This document shows, in pieces, positions 1 through 8,214 of a DNA stretch of 35,208 nt. The stretch's first letter is position 1, and each line of letters starts with the position of its first letter. The position numbers and the translations under genes were made by a program. Source of the DNA: Synergistes sp. (GTDB lineage: Bacteria; Synergistota; Synergistia; Synergistales; Synergistaceae); assembly GCA_017537925.1 (NCBI GenBank), contig JAFYJW010000025.1:1-35208 (forward strand), read 5' to 3'. The notes beneath the pieces were generated by a model, which worked only from the letters and a program-made list of their open reading frames with translations, searched no databases and was not told the origin of the DNA.

Positions 1-87
1 GCCCTTGAGCTCTTTCCCGTCGAAGGTGAATGCTACTTCCCGTCCGTGTTTGTAATCCAGAATCGGGTGTTTTTCGATCAGAGACAT
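1..87 (-). CDS. 5' end of a [2Fe-2S]-type small subunit of an FAD-dependent amino-acid oxidase/dehydrogenase (partial)
   Basis: Only the first 29 codons are inside the window; the gene runs off the left edge. The peptide begins MSLIEKHPILDY and continues through VAFTFDGKEL. A short lead, HPIL, and then a beta-strand reading (V)xFTFDGxxxxG is typical of the N-terminus of small HcnA/SoxA-like [2Fe-2S] subunits that accompany FAD-dependent amine or amino-acid dehydrogenases (proline, hydroxyproline or sarcosine types). The cysteine ligands would lie beyond the window, so the cofactor is not seen. ATG is preceded by a purine-rich stretch (AGAGAGGGA). It lies 218 bp downstream of the YheO-like regulator on the same strand, behind its own likely promoter, so that regulator is a plausible controller. 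Family assignment from 29 residues is tentative. Confidence 0.55.
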   Translation of the reverse strand, partial: MSLIEKHPILDYKHGREVAFTFDGKELKG

Positions 88-223
88 TCCCTCTCTACCT
101 CCCTGGCCTTACGCCGGCTGTGCGCACGGCGAAATAAAATATTAAAAACAGCGTTAAAAAAGATAAGTTGCATAAGCATTAAAAAATTTATGGTAAATCA
201 ATTTTTTGATGCTGCCAAAGAAT

Positions 224-252
224 ATTGTTATCCCATAATGAAGTTTTGTCAA
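224..252 (-). promoter_or_regulatory. Candidate sigma70 promoter for the [2Fe-2S] gene
   Basis: On the minus strand a perfect -35 TTGACA (252-247) is followed after 17 bp by AACAAT (229-224, four of six matches to the -10 consensus). The start of transcription would be near 217, giving a leader of about 130 nt before the ATG at 87. GTTATCCC (227-234) overlaps the -10, and its inverse GGGATAAC lies at 292-299. A GTACA-AA-TGTAC dyad is at 280-291. These are possible operator half-sites. Confidence 0.5.
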
Positions 253-304
253 GGAAAAAAAGATAATTTACACTTAACAGTACAAATGTACGGGATAACG
301 AAAA

Positions 305-1036
305 CTATTCCGTGCCGTTATGCCGGACATTCTGTTTCTGTATCTCCCTTATGTATGCGTATACGGTGAATTTCGTGATGCCCATCTCGGCGGCGAGCGC
401 CTCAACGGAACCCTTCAGCCGGAAGAAACCTTTTGCGGAAAGTTCCCCGATAATCTGTTCCTTTTCGGTTTTTGTAAGATAATTCAAGGGCTTGCCGATA
501 CGTTTTTTTACGGCTTCGACAGAGTCCACTATGACTTCCTCTAAGTTCTGGGCGAACGATTCGTTTACGGGTTCCGGGAAAACGCCGCCTGACGCTGCGG
601 CGTCTGACCGTTCCTGATACTGTTCGGCGTCTCCGATGTCTATCCTTACAAGGCTTTCCAACAGTTCCCGCGCGGCCATCGCTTTTTTCAGATCATAGTT
701 GATGCACAGGAACGCGATTATCTCGCCTTCTTCGTCTCTTATAAATATACAGGTGCATCTGATCAACTCGCCTCTGTTGTTTTTAGCCAGGTAATTGAAG
801 ATGCCTTCTTTGTCCCTGTACTTTTCCGACTGAAGCATAAACAGCCCGAAGTCAGTCATGGGGCTGCCTTCGCTGCGGCCTGTCACGTAGCCGTTTTCGC
901 AGAGCACGAGAGAGTGCTCCAGCATCGAAACGTCATGGAGGTTCACCTCGTAATCCTTTCCGAGCGTTTTTGCGAGGCCTTTGACTACAGGAATAAGCAT
1001 TCTTAACTTCGGATTCATTTGAGATAAGTACGCCAT
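305..1036 (-). CDS. YheO/DauR-like transcriptional regulator (PAS domain + C-terminal HTH)
   Basis: A 243-aa protein with the two-part layout of the YheO family. Residues about 10-125 form the YheO-like PAS domain (N-terminal VVKGLAKTLG, a central VTGRSEGSPMTD segment, and a strand ending FLCINYDL). After a variable linker (about 135-160), the C-terminus carries an HTH of the HTH_22 type (LTKTEKEQIIGELS, then recognition-helix region AAEMGITKFTVYAYIR, about 215-230). Characterised relatives include DauR, a repressor of D-arginine catabolism; the ligand here is unknown. The start is well set: GGAGGTGA lies just upstream of the ATG. Downstream on the same strand is an amino-acid-oxidase-like subunit, which suggests local control of amino-acid catabolism. 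Ligand and targets are inference. Confidence 0.85.
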   Translation of the reverse strand: MAYLSQMNPKLRMLIPVVKGLAKTLGKDYEVNLHDVSMLEHSLVLCENGYVTGRSEGSPMTDFGLFMLQSEKYRDKEGIFNYLAKNNRGELIRCTCIFIRDEEGEIIAFLCINYDLKKAMAARELLESLVRIDIGDAEQYQERSDAAASGGVFPEPVNESFAQNLEEVIVDSVEAVKKRIGKPLNYLTKTEKEQIIGELSAKGFFRLKGSVEALAAEMGITKFTVYAYIREIQKQNVRHNGTE

Positions 1037-1261
1037 ATGATCACCTCCAACTTAGAATATTTTATACTAAAATTGCAATACTAATAAACAAAAAAATTGA
1101 TAAAAATTTACCTGATCCTGATAGAAATTTACTCGATCTATAGATACTGCCGCGGGGAAATTTGTCCATAGAGCTTATGAATGCATATCCGGAAGCCAGA
1201 TTTTACGGGGCTTAACAGAAAAGCAGAAAGTGATCCGGGCAGTATGGTTTTATAATCCGTG

Positions 1262-1302
1262 CCAAAAGAGAGGCCGCGGAACTTACAGCGCCCCGCGGCC
1301 TC
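1262..1302 (-). terminator. Rho-independent terminator of the 1330-2490 aminotransferase
   Basis: A perfect 10-bp inverted repeat, GAGGCCGCGG (1270-1279) and CCGCGGCCTC (1293-1302), with a 13-nt loop. Read on the minus strand it is followed at once by TTTT (1267-1264). It lies 28 bp beyond the stop codon. The remaining bases between here and the regulator start (1037-1260) show no gene. Confidence 0.8.
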
Positions 1303-1329
1303 CTGCCGAGTTTTATGAACTGAAAGCTG

Positions 1330-2490
1330 TCAGAGTACCGACGCGAGCCTTTTGATGCCGTCGCTGATCATTTCGTCGGTAGAGTTCGTATAGTTGAGCC
1401 TGAATGTGTTGACGTCGTGCTTGTCGACATAGAACGGGTCTCCGGGAACGAACGCGACTTTCTTTTCCATTGCCTTATAGAAGAGCTTGAGCGCGGACTG
1501 CCCTTCGGGAAGCGTTACCCAGATGAACATGCCGCCTTCCGGCTCCGTGTATTTCACGTAGGACGGGAAGTACTTTTTCATTGCGGAAAGCATTGCTTCC
1601 GACTGCTTTCTGTACAGCGCCGTTATCTTGTCGACGTGCTTCTGATATTCGTTATGCGCAAGATAGTCTGCTATCAGATACTGCGAGAATACGTTTGTAT
1701 GCAGGTCGCTTGACTGTTTTGCCGTTACAAGATGCGTCATCAGCTCTTTGTCCTGCGTGATTATAAAGCCCAGACGCATGCCCGGCGTCACCGTCTTTGA
1801 GAATGTTCCGAGCAGCACGCTGTGAGCGAGCTTGCCGGCGCCGATGTAGGGCAGCTTTTCCCCCTTGAAGCGCAGCTCTCCGTACGGATCGTCTTCCACG
1901 AGCACAGTGTCGTATTTGTCGAAGAGCCTGCAGATCGCTTCGCGGCGTTCCTGTGTGTATGTGAGGCCGGAAGGATTCTGGAAGTTGGGGACGAGATAGG
2001 CGAACTTTACGCCTGTCTTCAGCGCGTTTTCCAGCTTTTCCAGGTCAAGCCCCTCCTGCTCGAGCGTTACCGGCATGAATGTCGGTTCGAACATGCAGAA
2101 CGCCTGGATGGCTCCGAGATAACCGGGCTCCTCAACTATGACTTTATCTCCGTTATTGAGCAGGACCTTCGCAATAAGATCGAGCGCCTGCTGCGACCCG
2201 GTGGTGATCAGGATATCCGCGGGCGTGATGCTGAGCCCGAAGTTCTTGTTGTATTTGTCTGCGACGAACTGGCGAAGAGGCAGATATCCTTCCGTCGTGG
2301 AGTATTGAAAGACCTTGGCGCCGAATTCGTCTATTATGCGGCACGCTGATTCTTTCAGCGCTTCCTGCGGGAATGATATGGGATTGGGCAGGCCGCCTGC
2401 GAAAGATGTTACCGTCGGATCTTCGGTAACTTTCAGTATATCGCGGATAAACGATGACGGCGTGGCTAAGATCCTGTTTGAATAGCGCAT
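1330..2490 (-). CDS. PLP-dependent class I/II aminotransferase, 2-aminoadipate/aromatic (LysN/MocR-C-terminal) type
   Basis: A 386-aa fold-type I aminotransferase. Substrate-loop region SFAGGLPNPISFP is at about 29-41 and YSTTEGYLPLR at 63-73. The cofactor-binding asparagine is in PNFQNPSG (168-175), the Asp/Tyr pair in EDDPYG (199-204), the Schiff-base lysine K232 in GTFSKTVTPG, and Arg239 in GMRLGF. These are features of LysN-like and MocR-C-terminal aminotransferases that act on 2-aminoadipate, branched-chain or aromatic amino acids. An in-frame ATG 15 codons upstream exists, but AAGGAGA sits 10 nt before the ATG at 2490, so this start is chosen. No GntR DNA-binding domain is fused to it. 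Downstream is a strong terminator; 73 bp upstream is a second aminotransferase, so the two may be co-transcribed. Its keto-acid product could feed IorAB elsewhere in the window (inference). Confidence 0.85.
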   Translation of the reverse strand: MRYSNRILATPSSFIRDILKVTEDPTVTSFAGGLPNPISFPQEALKESACRIIDEFGAKVFQYSTTEGYLPLRQFVADKYNKNFGLSITPADILITTGSQQALDLIAKVLLNNGDKVIVEEPGYLGAIQAFCMFEPTFMPVTLEQEGLDLEKLENALKTGVKFAYLVPNFQNPSGLTYTQERREAICRLFDKYDTVLVEDDPYGELRFKGEKLPYIGAGKLAHSVLLGTFSKTVTPGMRLGFIITQDKELMTHLVTAKQSSDLHTNVFSQYLIADYLAHNEYQKHVDKITALYRKQSEAMLSAMKKYFPSYVKYTEPEGGMFIWVTLPEGQSALKLFYKAMEKKVAFVPGDPFYVDKHDVNTFRLNYTNSTDEMISDGIKRLASVL

Positions 2491-2563
2491 GGTGCAACAC
2501 TCTCCTTTATATCCTCTTTTTAAATGTATTGTCAAAGCGCTGAAAAACCGTTTTGCAGACGGC

Positions 2564-3709
2564 TCAGCTTTGCTTTTTTTGTTCCGCCTCGGCGGCCCGC
2601 ACCTCGTCGACTATGTCGGAGAATACCGCAAGCGCCTGAGCAAAGTCCAGACGTCCGAGTCCTACGCGGAAGTGGTTCGTATTGAGGCCGTAGGCGCGTT
2701 CCCCTATTATAAGGAGCTCTTTTTCTTCCATTGCCCTTTCGCACATTTCCGTGACCCCGTAGGGCGGCATAAGACGCGGGAATGCCGTTGCGCCTCCGTT
2801 GGGCTGCACCCACTGGAAGAGATCGTTGTTCTTTCTGAAGAAAGCCTCCGCCATGCTGAGATTCTCAAGTACTATTTTGTGGTTGCGCGCCAGCAGGTCG
2901 GCTGCGTTCCTCATCGCGATCGTCGCAAGTATCTCTCCGGGAGCATTGTTGCACAGTGTCGTGTAGTCTTTATACGCCGCGCACTCTTCGAGCAGCTGAC
3001 GGTTCTTTGACACAAGCCAGCCTATGCGTGTCCCGGGCAGCCCGTATTTGTTGAGTCCGCCGACGGCGGCGCCTCTGTGGTAGATATCCGCTATCGATGG
3101 CAAGGCCGCGCCGGGGTCATGCTCCAGTCCCCGGTATGTCTCTTCGTTGAATACCCATGTGCCGTTCCGGTCCGCCAGGTTCAGGATCCTGTCAAGTTCT
3201 GTCCTGACCGGTATATATCCCGTGGGGTTGTTGGGGATGTTTAAGACAAGTAGCTTCGTCTTCGGCGTGATATTCTCAGCAAGGAAGTTGACGTCGAGGC
3301 GCCAGCCCCAGCTCGTTATCTCAAGAGGCCATTTGATAACGCGGCAGCCGAGCGCGCGCGGCAGTTCGTAGAGCGACGGCAGGGTCGGGTGCATTACGAT
3401 GACCTCGTCTCCCTCTTCCAGTATGTTGTTCATGAAGATAAAAATGCCTTCCTCGGGCGCAAGCTCAAGTATATCGGAAGGACGGACTGACTTGTAGCGC
3501 GCGGTTATAGCCTCGCGCAGCGGAAGAAAACCCTCGGAATTCGTGTAGCCGAGGCTCAGGTTGTCCCAGAGGCGCTTGCACTCCGGATCCGCCATGTCTA
3601 AGATCTCCTGCATAGAGCAGCTCTCACATGCGACCTGGCTCAGCATGTATTTAGCCCTTTCCGCGTAACGTGCAAAGAGTCTTTCAAGCTTGAATGTTTT
3701 TATCCTCAT
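2564..3709 (-). CDS. PLP-dependent aminotransferase, class I/II (AspC-like fold)
   Basis: A 381-aa fold-type I aminotransferase, clearly a different subfamily from its downstream neighbour. Motifs seen: GYTNSEGFLPLREAI (about 54-68), NIPNNPTGY (157-165) with the cofactor-ring asparagine, FNEETYRGLEHD (187-198) with the tyrosine, the Schiff-base lysine K221 in GGLNKYGLPGTRIGW, and an Arg in HFRVGLGR near residue 350 for the substrate carboxylate. The Lys sits in an LNKYGLPG context rather than the common SKxxxxPG. That places it near uncharacterised or capreomycidine-synthase-like aminotransferases; the substrate cannot be read from sequence. AAGGAG precedes the ATG at 3709. It is transcribed away from the GntR-glycyl radical operon, across a shared 342-bp intergenic region carrying its own promoter and operator-like palindrome. 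Confidence 0.8.
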   Translation of the reverse strand: MRIKTFKLERLFARYAERAKYMLSQVACESCSMQEILDMADPECKRLWDNLSLGYTNSEGFLPLREAITARYKSVRPSDILELAPEEGIFIFMNNILEEGDEVIVMHPTLPSLYELPRALGCRVIKWPLEITSWGWRLDVNFLAENITPKTKLLVLNIPNNPTGYIPVRTELDRILNLADRNGTWVFNEETYRGLEHDPGAALPSIADIYHRGAAVGGLNKYGLPGTRIGWLVSKNRQLLEECAAYKDYTTLCNNAPGEILATIAMRNAADLLARNHKIVLENLSMAEAFFRKNNDLFQWVQPNGGATAFPRLMPPYGVTEMCERAMEEKELLIIGERAYGLNTNHFRVGLGRLDFAQALAVFSDIVDEVRAAEAEQKKQS

Positions 3710-3748
3710 AAAAGCAGCTCCTTTCGTTTGTCTTAATCAGGCCAAAGA

Positions 3749-3796
3749 TGTACTGTTGCATCAGTACAGTATAACCTTTTTTTTAAATGCTGTGAC
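3749..3796 (-). promoter_or_regulatory. Promoter and palindromic operator of the 2564-3709 aminotransferase
   Basis: On the minus strand GTCACA (3796-3791) and TATACT (3773-3768) are spaced by 17 bp, a fair sigma70 promoter with a start near 3761. A perfect dyad TGTACTG-N6-CAGTACA (3749-3768) covers the predicted start and touches the -10, the classic position for a repressor site. The GntR regulator encoded just to the right is the obvious candidate binder, but no second copy of the dyad is evident at its own promoter. The rest of the 342-bp intergenic region (3710-4051) is AT-rich and shows no gene. Confidence 0.6.
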
Positions 3797-3996
3797 AGTT
3801 TTTGGGCAGATTATTTCATATTCATTTTCATATAATTTCCCGTATTTTGTGTACGAAAACGGTCCCGATCTGTAATATATCCGAAAAATAATGCGGAAAA
3901 ATATTAGATCGATCAGAGCAAGATCAAAAAACATGTTGTTATTGCAATATAATCCGTATATCTGTAAAAAACCTTAAAAATTTTTTTGCCCGGATA

Positions 3997-4024
3997 TTGC
4001 AGTCTGATATATCTGTGGTACAAT
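3997..4024 (+). promoter_or_regulatory. Candidate promoter of the GntR-activase-glycyl radical enzyme unit
   Basis: TTGCAG (3997-4002) and TACAAT (4019-4024) are separated by 16 bp and would start transcription near 4031. That leaves a short leader containing the GAGAGGGG ribosome-binding site (4035-4042). A perfect TATAAT also occurs upstream at 3948-3953 but lacks a recognisable -35. Confidence 0.45.
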
Positions 4025-4051
4025 TTAAACTGCAGAGAGGGGCATTTTTTA

Positions 4052-4768
4052 ATGTCATATGAATCGGAGTTTAGACTTAAATCGATGAGAGAACAGGTCT
4101 ATGAATACCTTCGTGTGCAGATGAACGAAGGCAGAATACGGCCGAACTCTTTTCTTAACCTGAACGAGATAAGCAAAGAACTCGGCATGAGCCGCACGCC
4201 GCTGCGCGACGCGCTTTTTCAGATGGAAGCGGAAGGCTTCGTCACTATCTTTCCGCGGCGCGGAGTCGTGGTTAACGCCCTTACTCTTGAAAAAATACGC
4301 AATATATACGAGATGCTCGGGGCGCTTGAATCGGCGGTCCTCGTGCTGGTAGCGGTGCGTTTCAGGGACAGCGACGCGGAAGCCATGGAAAAACTGAATC
4401 AGAAAATGGCAAAAGCCCTTGCTCAGAACAATTTCTCTCTCTTTTATGAGAATAACCTGAAGTTTCATAATACCTATCTTGACCTCTCTGACAATTCGGA
4501 GATGCTGCACGCGATAAAGATACGCAAGGAACGTCTTTATGATTTCCCGAGGAACAAAGCCTTCGTCAAAGAGTGGGAAGTTCACTCTCTTGAAGAACAC
4601 CGGGCGATGACGGATCTCCTCAAAAACCATGATTTCAACGGAGCAGCGGATTATATCCGCGATGTACACTGGTCTTTCTCTGTACAGGAACGCTTCATAC
4701 GCAAATATTATTTTTCCAGTCACAGCGAACTTGACATATCGGAAGAAGGTACGGAAAAAAGTGAGTAA
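4052..4768 (+). CDS. GntR-family transcriptional regulator, FadR/FCD subfamily
   Basis: A 238-aa regulator. The N-terminal winged HTH (about 10-75) contains LNEISKELGMSRTPLRDAL, the GntR recognition-helix signature, and then the wing FVTIFPRRGVVV. The C-terminal FCD domain (about 85-220) is all-helical, with the acidic/histidine positions typical of metal-dependent effector binding (ENNLKFHNTYLD and HSLEEHRAM). FCD-type GntR proteins usually bind a small organic acid related to the pathway they control. The ATG at 4052 is preferred over an upstream in-frame start because GAGAGGGG stands 9 nt before it. The stop overlaps the GTG of the activase gene by 8 bp, so regulator, activase and probably the glycyl radical enzyme are co-expressed. 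Its effector is likely the substrate or product of that enzyme (inference). Confidence 0.88.
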   Translation: MSYESEFRLKSMREQVYEYLRVQMNEGRIRPNSFLNLNEISKELGMSRTPLRDALFQMEAEGFVTIFPRRGVVVNALTLEKIRNIYEMLGALESAVLVLVAVRFRDSDAEAMEKLNQKMAKALAQNNFSLFYENNLKFHNTYLDLSDNSEMLHAIKIRKERLYDFPRNKAFVKEWEVHSLEEHRAMTDLLKNHDFNGAADYIRDVHWSFSVQERFIRKYYFSSHSELDISEEGTEKSE

Positions 4769-5666
4769 ACGGGGAATTATCTTTGACATTAAGAAATATT
4801 CGATACATGACGGCCCAGGGACGCGTACGACGGTCCATTTCAAGGGCTGCCCGCTTGCCTGCTGGTGGTGCCATAACCCCGAGAGCCAGTCTGTCGCTCC
4901 TGCCGTGCTTTTCCGCGGAGAGAAGTGCATAGCCTGCGGTTCATGCATAAAAAGCTGCCCGCAGCAGGCCCTCTCGGTATCGGAGGGCGCGCTTGTCACC
5001 GACGAGGGGCTCTGCACCGGCTGCGGCGTTTGCTGTGACGTCTGTCCCGCTGACGCGCGTGAGCTCTGCGGAAGGCCGTACACGGTAGAAGAGCTTATGG
5101 CGCGGCTCGCCAAGGATGAGATTTTCTTCCGTGACGGCGGCGGCGTCACTTTCTCGGGGGGAGAGCCCCTGATGCAGCCGGAGTTCCTCATCGAGGCGCT
5201 CGACGCCTGCGCCAGGGTCGGATATCACCGCACAATCGATACGAGCGGCTTTGCCGGAAAAAGCATAATCCTTGAGACGGCAAAACGCACGAATCTTTAT
5301 CTTTATGACATAAAGCATATGGATCCCGTCAGACATAAGGAATATACCGGCGTCGACAACACGGTCATACTGGAGAACCTTGCCGCGCTCTCGGAGGCGG
5401 GCGCCAGTATAAACATCCGCCTTCCTTTTATGCCGGGGCTGAACAGCGACGATGAGAATATGAACGCCGTCGGAAAGTTCGTATCCCGCCTGAAGGGAAT
5501 CACGGGGGTAAACATACTTCCGTACCACACAGTTGCGAAGGGCAAGCATGACCGCTGGCACATGGCTTATAAACTGAACGATATGCTGCCGCCGTCGGAC
5601 AGTATGGTCCATCATGCGGCCGGGATACTCGAGGACTTCGGTCTTAAGGTACACATAGGAGGATAG
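4761..5666 (+). CDS. Glycyl-radical enzyme activating enzyme (radical SAM, with two inserted [4Fe-4S] clusters)
   Basis: A 301-aa radical SAM activase that installs the glycyl radical on its partner enzyme. The radical SAM cluster motif is C30-X3-C34-X2-C37 (GCPLACWWCHNP), the spacing specific to this family. A dicluster ferredoxin insert follows: CIACGSCIKSCP (56-67) and CTGCGVCCDVCP (85-96). The SAM-binding GGE motif is FSGGEPL (131-137). The ferredoxin insert is typical of activases of non-PFL glycyl radical enzymes (glycerol, hydroxyproline, choline and aryl-acid types). The start is GTG at 4761, overlapping the regulator stop by 8 bp; this reading begins with SKRGIIFDIKKYSIHDGPG, the conserved family start, whereas the longer open frame adds an unrelated 44-residue leader. 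The glycyl radical enzyme lies 78 bp downstream. Confidence 0.95.
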   Translation: MSKRGIIFDIKKYSIHDGPGTRTTVHFKGCPLACWWCHNPESQSVAPAVLFRGEKCIACGSCIKSCPQQALSVSEGALVTDEGLCTGCGVCCDVCPADARELCGRPYTVEELMARLAKDEIFFRDGGGVTFSGGEPLMQPEFLIEALDACARVGYHRTIDTSGFAGKSIILETAKRTNLYLYDIKHMDPVRHKEYTGVDNTVILENLAALSEAGASINIRLPFMPGLNSDDENMNAVGKFVSRLKGITGVNILPYHTVAKGKHDRWHMAYKLNDMLPPSDSMVHHAAGILEDFGLKVHIGG

Positions 5667-5744
5667 CCGCGGGCTTATGCCGCACGGCAGAAACATAAAT
5701 ATACAGCTGTTGGCTCACAGCATTATAAACAGGAGGGAATATCC

Positions 5745-8105
5745 ATGAACGAAAGAATCAAACGGCTCCGTGACGCAAGTTTCAACACACACGCATCGAT
5801 CAGCATCGAAAGAGGCGTGCTCGAAACAGAGTTCTACCGCGAACATGAAGGCAAGATGCCGATGCCTGTCCTGCGCGCATCCAATTTCAAAAACCTCTGT
5901 GAGAAGAAAACGATCTATATCGGAGAGGACGAACTTATCGTAGGTGAAAGAGGACCGAAGCCGAAGGCGGTCTCGACCTTCCCCGAACTCACCTGCCATT
6001 CCAGACATGACTTTGAGATACTTACCACCCGCGAGCAGCAGAACTACACGGTCGACCCGAAAGACATGGACGTATACGAGAAGGTCGTCGAGCCCTACTG
6101 GCGCGGACGCTGCATGAGAGACCGCCTCTTCGAGCGCATGCCCGAGGCGTGGAACCTTCTTTATCAGGCCGGTACATTCACCGAATTCGGCGAGCAGCGC
6201 GCGCTCGGACATACCGCTCTGGATGGCTACATCTATCAGCACGGCGCGCTTGATCTTAAGAAAGAGATCGCCGAATCGCGCGCGAAGCTTGATTTCATAA
6301 ACGACCCGGAGGCAACCGCCAAGGATGAAGAGCTGCAGGGAATGGATATCTCCTGCGACGCAGTCATAATCTTCGCGGAGCGCCACGCCGACCTCGCCGA
6401 AAAGATGGCGGCCGAAGAGAAGGACGAACAGCGCAAGGCAGAGCTGCTTAAGATAGCGGAAGTCTGCCGCCATGTCCCGGCACACGCGCCGCGCAATTTC
6501 TGGGAAGCCGTTCAGATGTACTGGTTCGTACACCTTGGCACGATAACCGAACTCAACGGCTGGGATGCCATGAGCCCCGGGCATCTTGACCAGCATCTTG
6601 CCCCCTTCTATGAGAAGGGACTGGCTGACGGCACTCTGACCCGCGACAAGGCCAAGGAACTTCTCTCCTGCCTCTGGATCAAAGTAAACAATACGCCTGC
6701 TCCTCCGAAGGTCGGAGTTACCGCCAAAGAGAGCGGCACGTACAACGACTTCACGAATATCAACCTCGGCGGTCTTAAGAGCGACGGCTCCGACGGCTCA
6801 AGCGAAGTCACCTATATCTGTCTTGAGATATTCGACGAGCTGCGCCTTCTCCAGCCGCAGGGGAACATCCAGGTCAGCGAGCGCACGCCGGACAACGTCA
6901 TCCGCGCGGCTGCCCGCGTATTCCGCAACGGGATGGGCTACCCCTCGATGTTCAACTGCGACATGGTCATACAGGAGCAGATGCGCGTAGGCAAATGTCT
7001 TGAAGACGCGCGCGAGGGCGGCACGAGCGGCTGCATCGAGACCGGCTGCGCCGGCAAAGAAGCATACCTGCTGCATGGCTACCTCAACGTTCCGAAGCTG
7101 CTTGAATATGCTCTCTCCAACGGCGTCGACCTCCTTACCGGCAAGCAGGTCAGCATCAAGACCGGCGAGCTTTCCGAATTCAAGACCTTCGACGACCTCT
7201 ATGCCGCTTTCGAAAAACAGATGGCCTATGCAGTCGAAACGAAGATCGGAGTCGACAACTATCTCCGCCATCAGTACGCGACGAACATGGCAGCCACATA
7301 CCTCTCCTGCGTGATCCGCGACTGCATCAAAAAAGGCAAGGACTACTACAACGGCGGCCCGCGCTACAACAGCGACTACATCCAGTGCTGCGGCATAGGA
7401 ACCATCACGGACAGCCTTTCCGCGATAAAGAAGCATGTTTATGAAGATAAGCGCTACACGCTCGTCGAACTCGTTGACGCTCTGAAAGCCAACTGGGAGG
7501 GCAAAGAAGAGATGCGCCTCACGATATGGAACAAGACGCCCTTTTTCGGCAACGACGACGATTACGCGGACGATATAATGAAGAGAGTCTTCTCAAGCCT
7601 CTTCAAGACCATCGACGGCAAGCACAGCATACTCGGCCCCACATATCACCTGAATATGCTTTCGACGACATGCCATAACTACTTCGGTCAGAAACTGGCG
7701 GCTTCGCCGAACGGCCGCTTCAGCGGCATGCCGGAATCCGACGGAACCTCGCCGAGCCACGGCGCCGACCGCAACGGTCCGACGGCAGTCGTCAAGTCGC
7801 TTGCGAAGATGGACCAGGTGAAGTCCGGCGGCACGCTTCTCAACCAGCGCTTCCTGCCGTCTGTCCTGGCCGGAGAAGAGGGTATTGAGGGAGTCAAGAA
7901 CCTCATTCGCTCATACTTCAAGCTTGGCGGGCACCATATCCAGTTCAATGTCGTAGACGAGCAGACGCTGCGCGAAGCACAGGCTCATCCGGAGAATTAC
8001 CGCGGACTGCTGGTCCGTGTCGCAGGCTACAGCGACTACTTCGTCGACCTCGACAACTATCAGCAGGAAGAGATCATAGCCAGGAACGCTCAGGAGTGCT
8101 TCTAA
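5745..8105 (+). CDS. Glycyl radical enzyme, HypD-like (trans-4-hydroxy-L-proline dehydratase clade)
   Basis: A 786-aa glycyl radical enzyme. The radical glycine is G761 in RVAGYSDYF near the C-terminus. The thiyl cysteine is C430 with base E432 in SGCIETG. A single Cys with C-x-E marks a dehydratase/lyase and excludes true pyruvate formate-lyase, which has Cys-Cys. From memory of the Clostridioides HypD sequence, several stretches agree closely: ELIVGE, GTFTEFGEQRALGHT, MYWFVHLG, WDAMSPGHLDQHL, NTPAPPKVG, GKEAYLLHGYLN, STTCHNYFG, NGPTAVVKSLAKMDQ. Differences near the active site (I431 for Val, LLHGYLN for VLTGY) leave the substrate open: hydroxyproline or a related hydroxylated or aminated compound. 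No P5C reductase (proC) gene is adjacent, unlike many HypD loci. AGGAGG precedes the ATG. Cytoplasmic and oxygen-sensitive. Confidence 0.85.
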   Translation: MNERIKRLRDASFNTHASISIERGVLETEFYREHEGKMPMPVLRASNFKNLCEKKTIYIGEDELIVGERGPKPKAVSTFPELTCHSRHDFEILTTREQQNYTVDPKDMDVYEKVVEPYWRGRCMRDRLFERMPEAWNLLYQAGTFTEFGEQRALGHTALDGYIYQHGALDLKKEIAESRAKLDFINDPEATAKDEELQGMDISCDAVIIFAERHADLAEKMAAEEKDEQRKAELLKIAEVCRHVPAHAPRNFWEAVQMYWFVHLGTITELNGWDAMSPGHLDQHLAPFYEKGLADGTLTRDKAKELLSCLWIKVNNTPAPPKVGVTAKESGTYNDFTNINLGGLKSDGSDGSSEVTYICLEIFDELRLLQPQGNIQVSERTPDNVIRAAARVFRNGMGYPSMFNCDMVIQEQMRVGKCLEDAREGGTSGCIETGCAGKEAYLLHGYLNVPKLLEYALSNGVDLLTGKQVSIKTGELSEFKTFDDLYAAFEKQMAYAVETKIGVDNYLRHQYATNMAATYLSCVIRDCIKKGKDYYNGGPRYNSDYIQCCGIGTITDSLSAIKKHVYEDKRYTLVELVDALKANWEGKEEMRLTIWNKTPFFGNDDDYADDIMKRVFSSLFKTIDGKHSILGPTYHLNMLSTTCHNYFGQKLAASPNGRFSGMPESDGTSPSHGADRNGPTAVVKSLAKMDQVKSGGTLLNQRFLPSVLAGEEGIEGVKNLIRSYFKLGGHHIQFNVVDEQTLREAQAHPENYRGLLVRVAGYSDYFVDLDNYQQEEIIARNAQECF

Positions 8106-8138
8106 TTCCCGGCAAAGATATCGACCGCAAGACGTTAT

Positions 8139-8200
8139 AAAAAAGCCCCGTTCAGGCTGACGCGCAGGTAATAAAGCTTTAACAGGCGTCGTCTGAACGG
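8139..8200 (-). terminator. Long hairpin with a U-run on the minus strand
   Basis: CCGTTCAG (8148-8155) pairs with CTGAACGG (8193-8200), and inside it GACGC (8159-8163) pairs with GCGTC (8186-8190); the loop contains TAAAGCTTTA. On the minus strand the hairpin is followed by TTTTTT (8144-8139). It would stop antisense transcription into the glycyl radical gene. Confidence 0.5.
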
Positions 8201-8214
8201 CCGCAAAACAAGAC

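Noticed and set aside
46..369. Plus-strand open frame at the left edge (107 codons)
   Set aside because: No ribosome-binding site or family resemblance; it runs antisense to the [2Fe-2S] gene start and its promoter and to the end of the regulator.
4055..5191. Long antisense open frame across the GntR and activase genes (378 codons)
   Set aside because: It is a shadow of GC-rich coding sequence; the plus-strand proteins carry clear family motifs and ribosome-binding sites, the antisense frame none.
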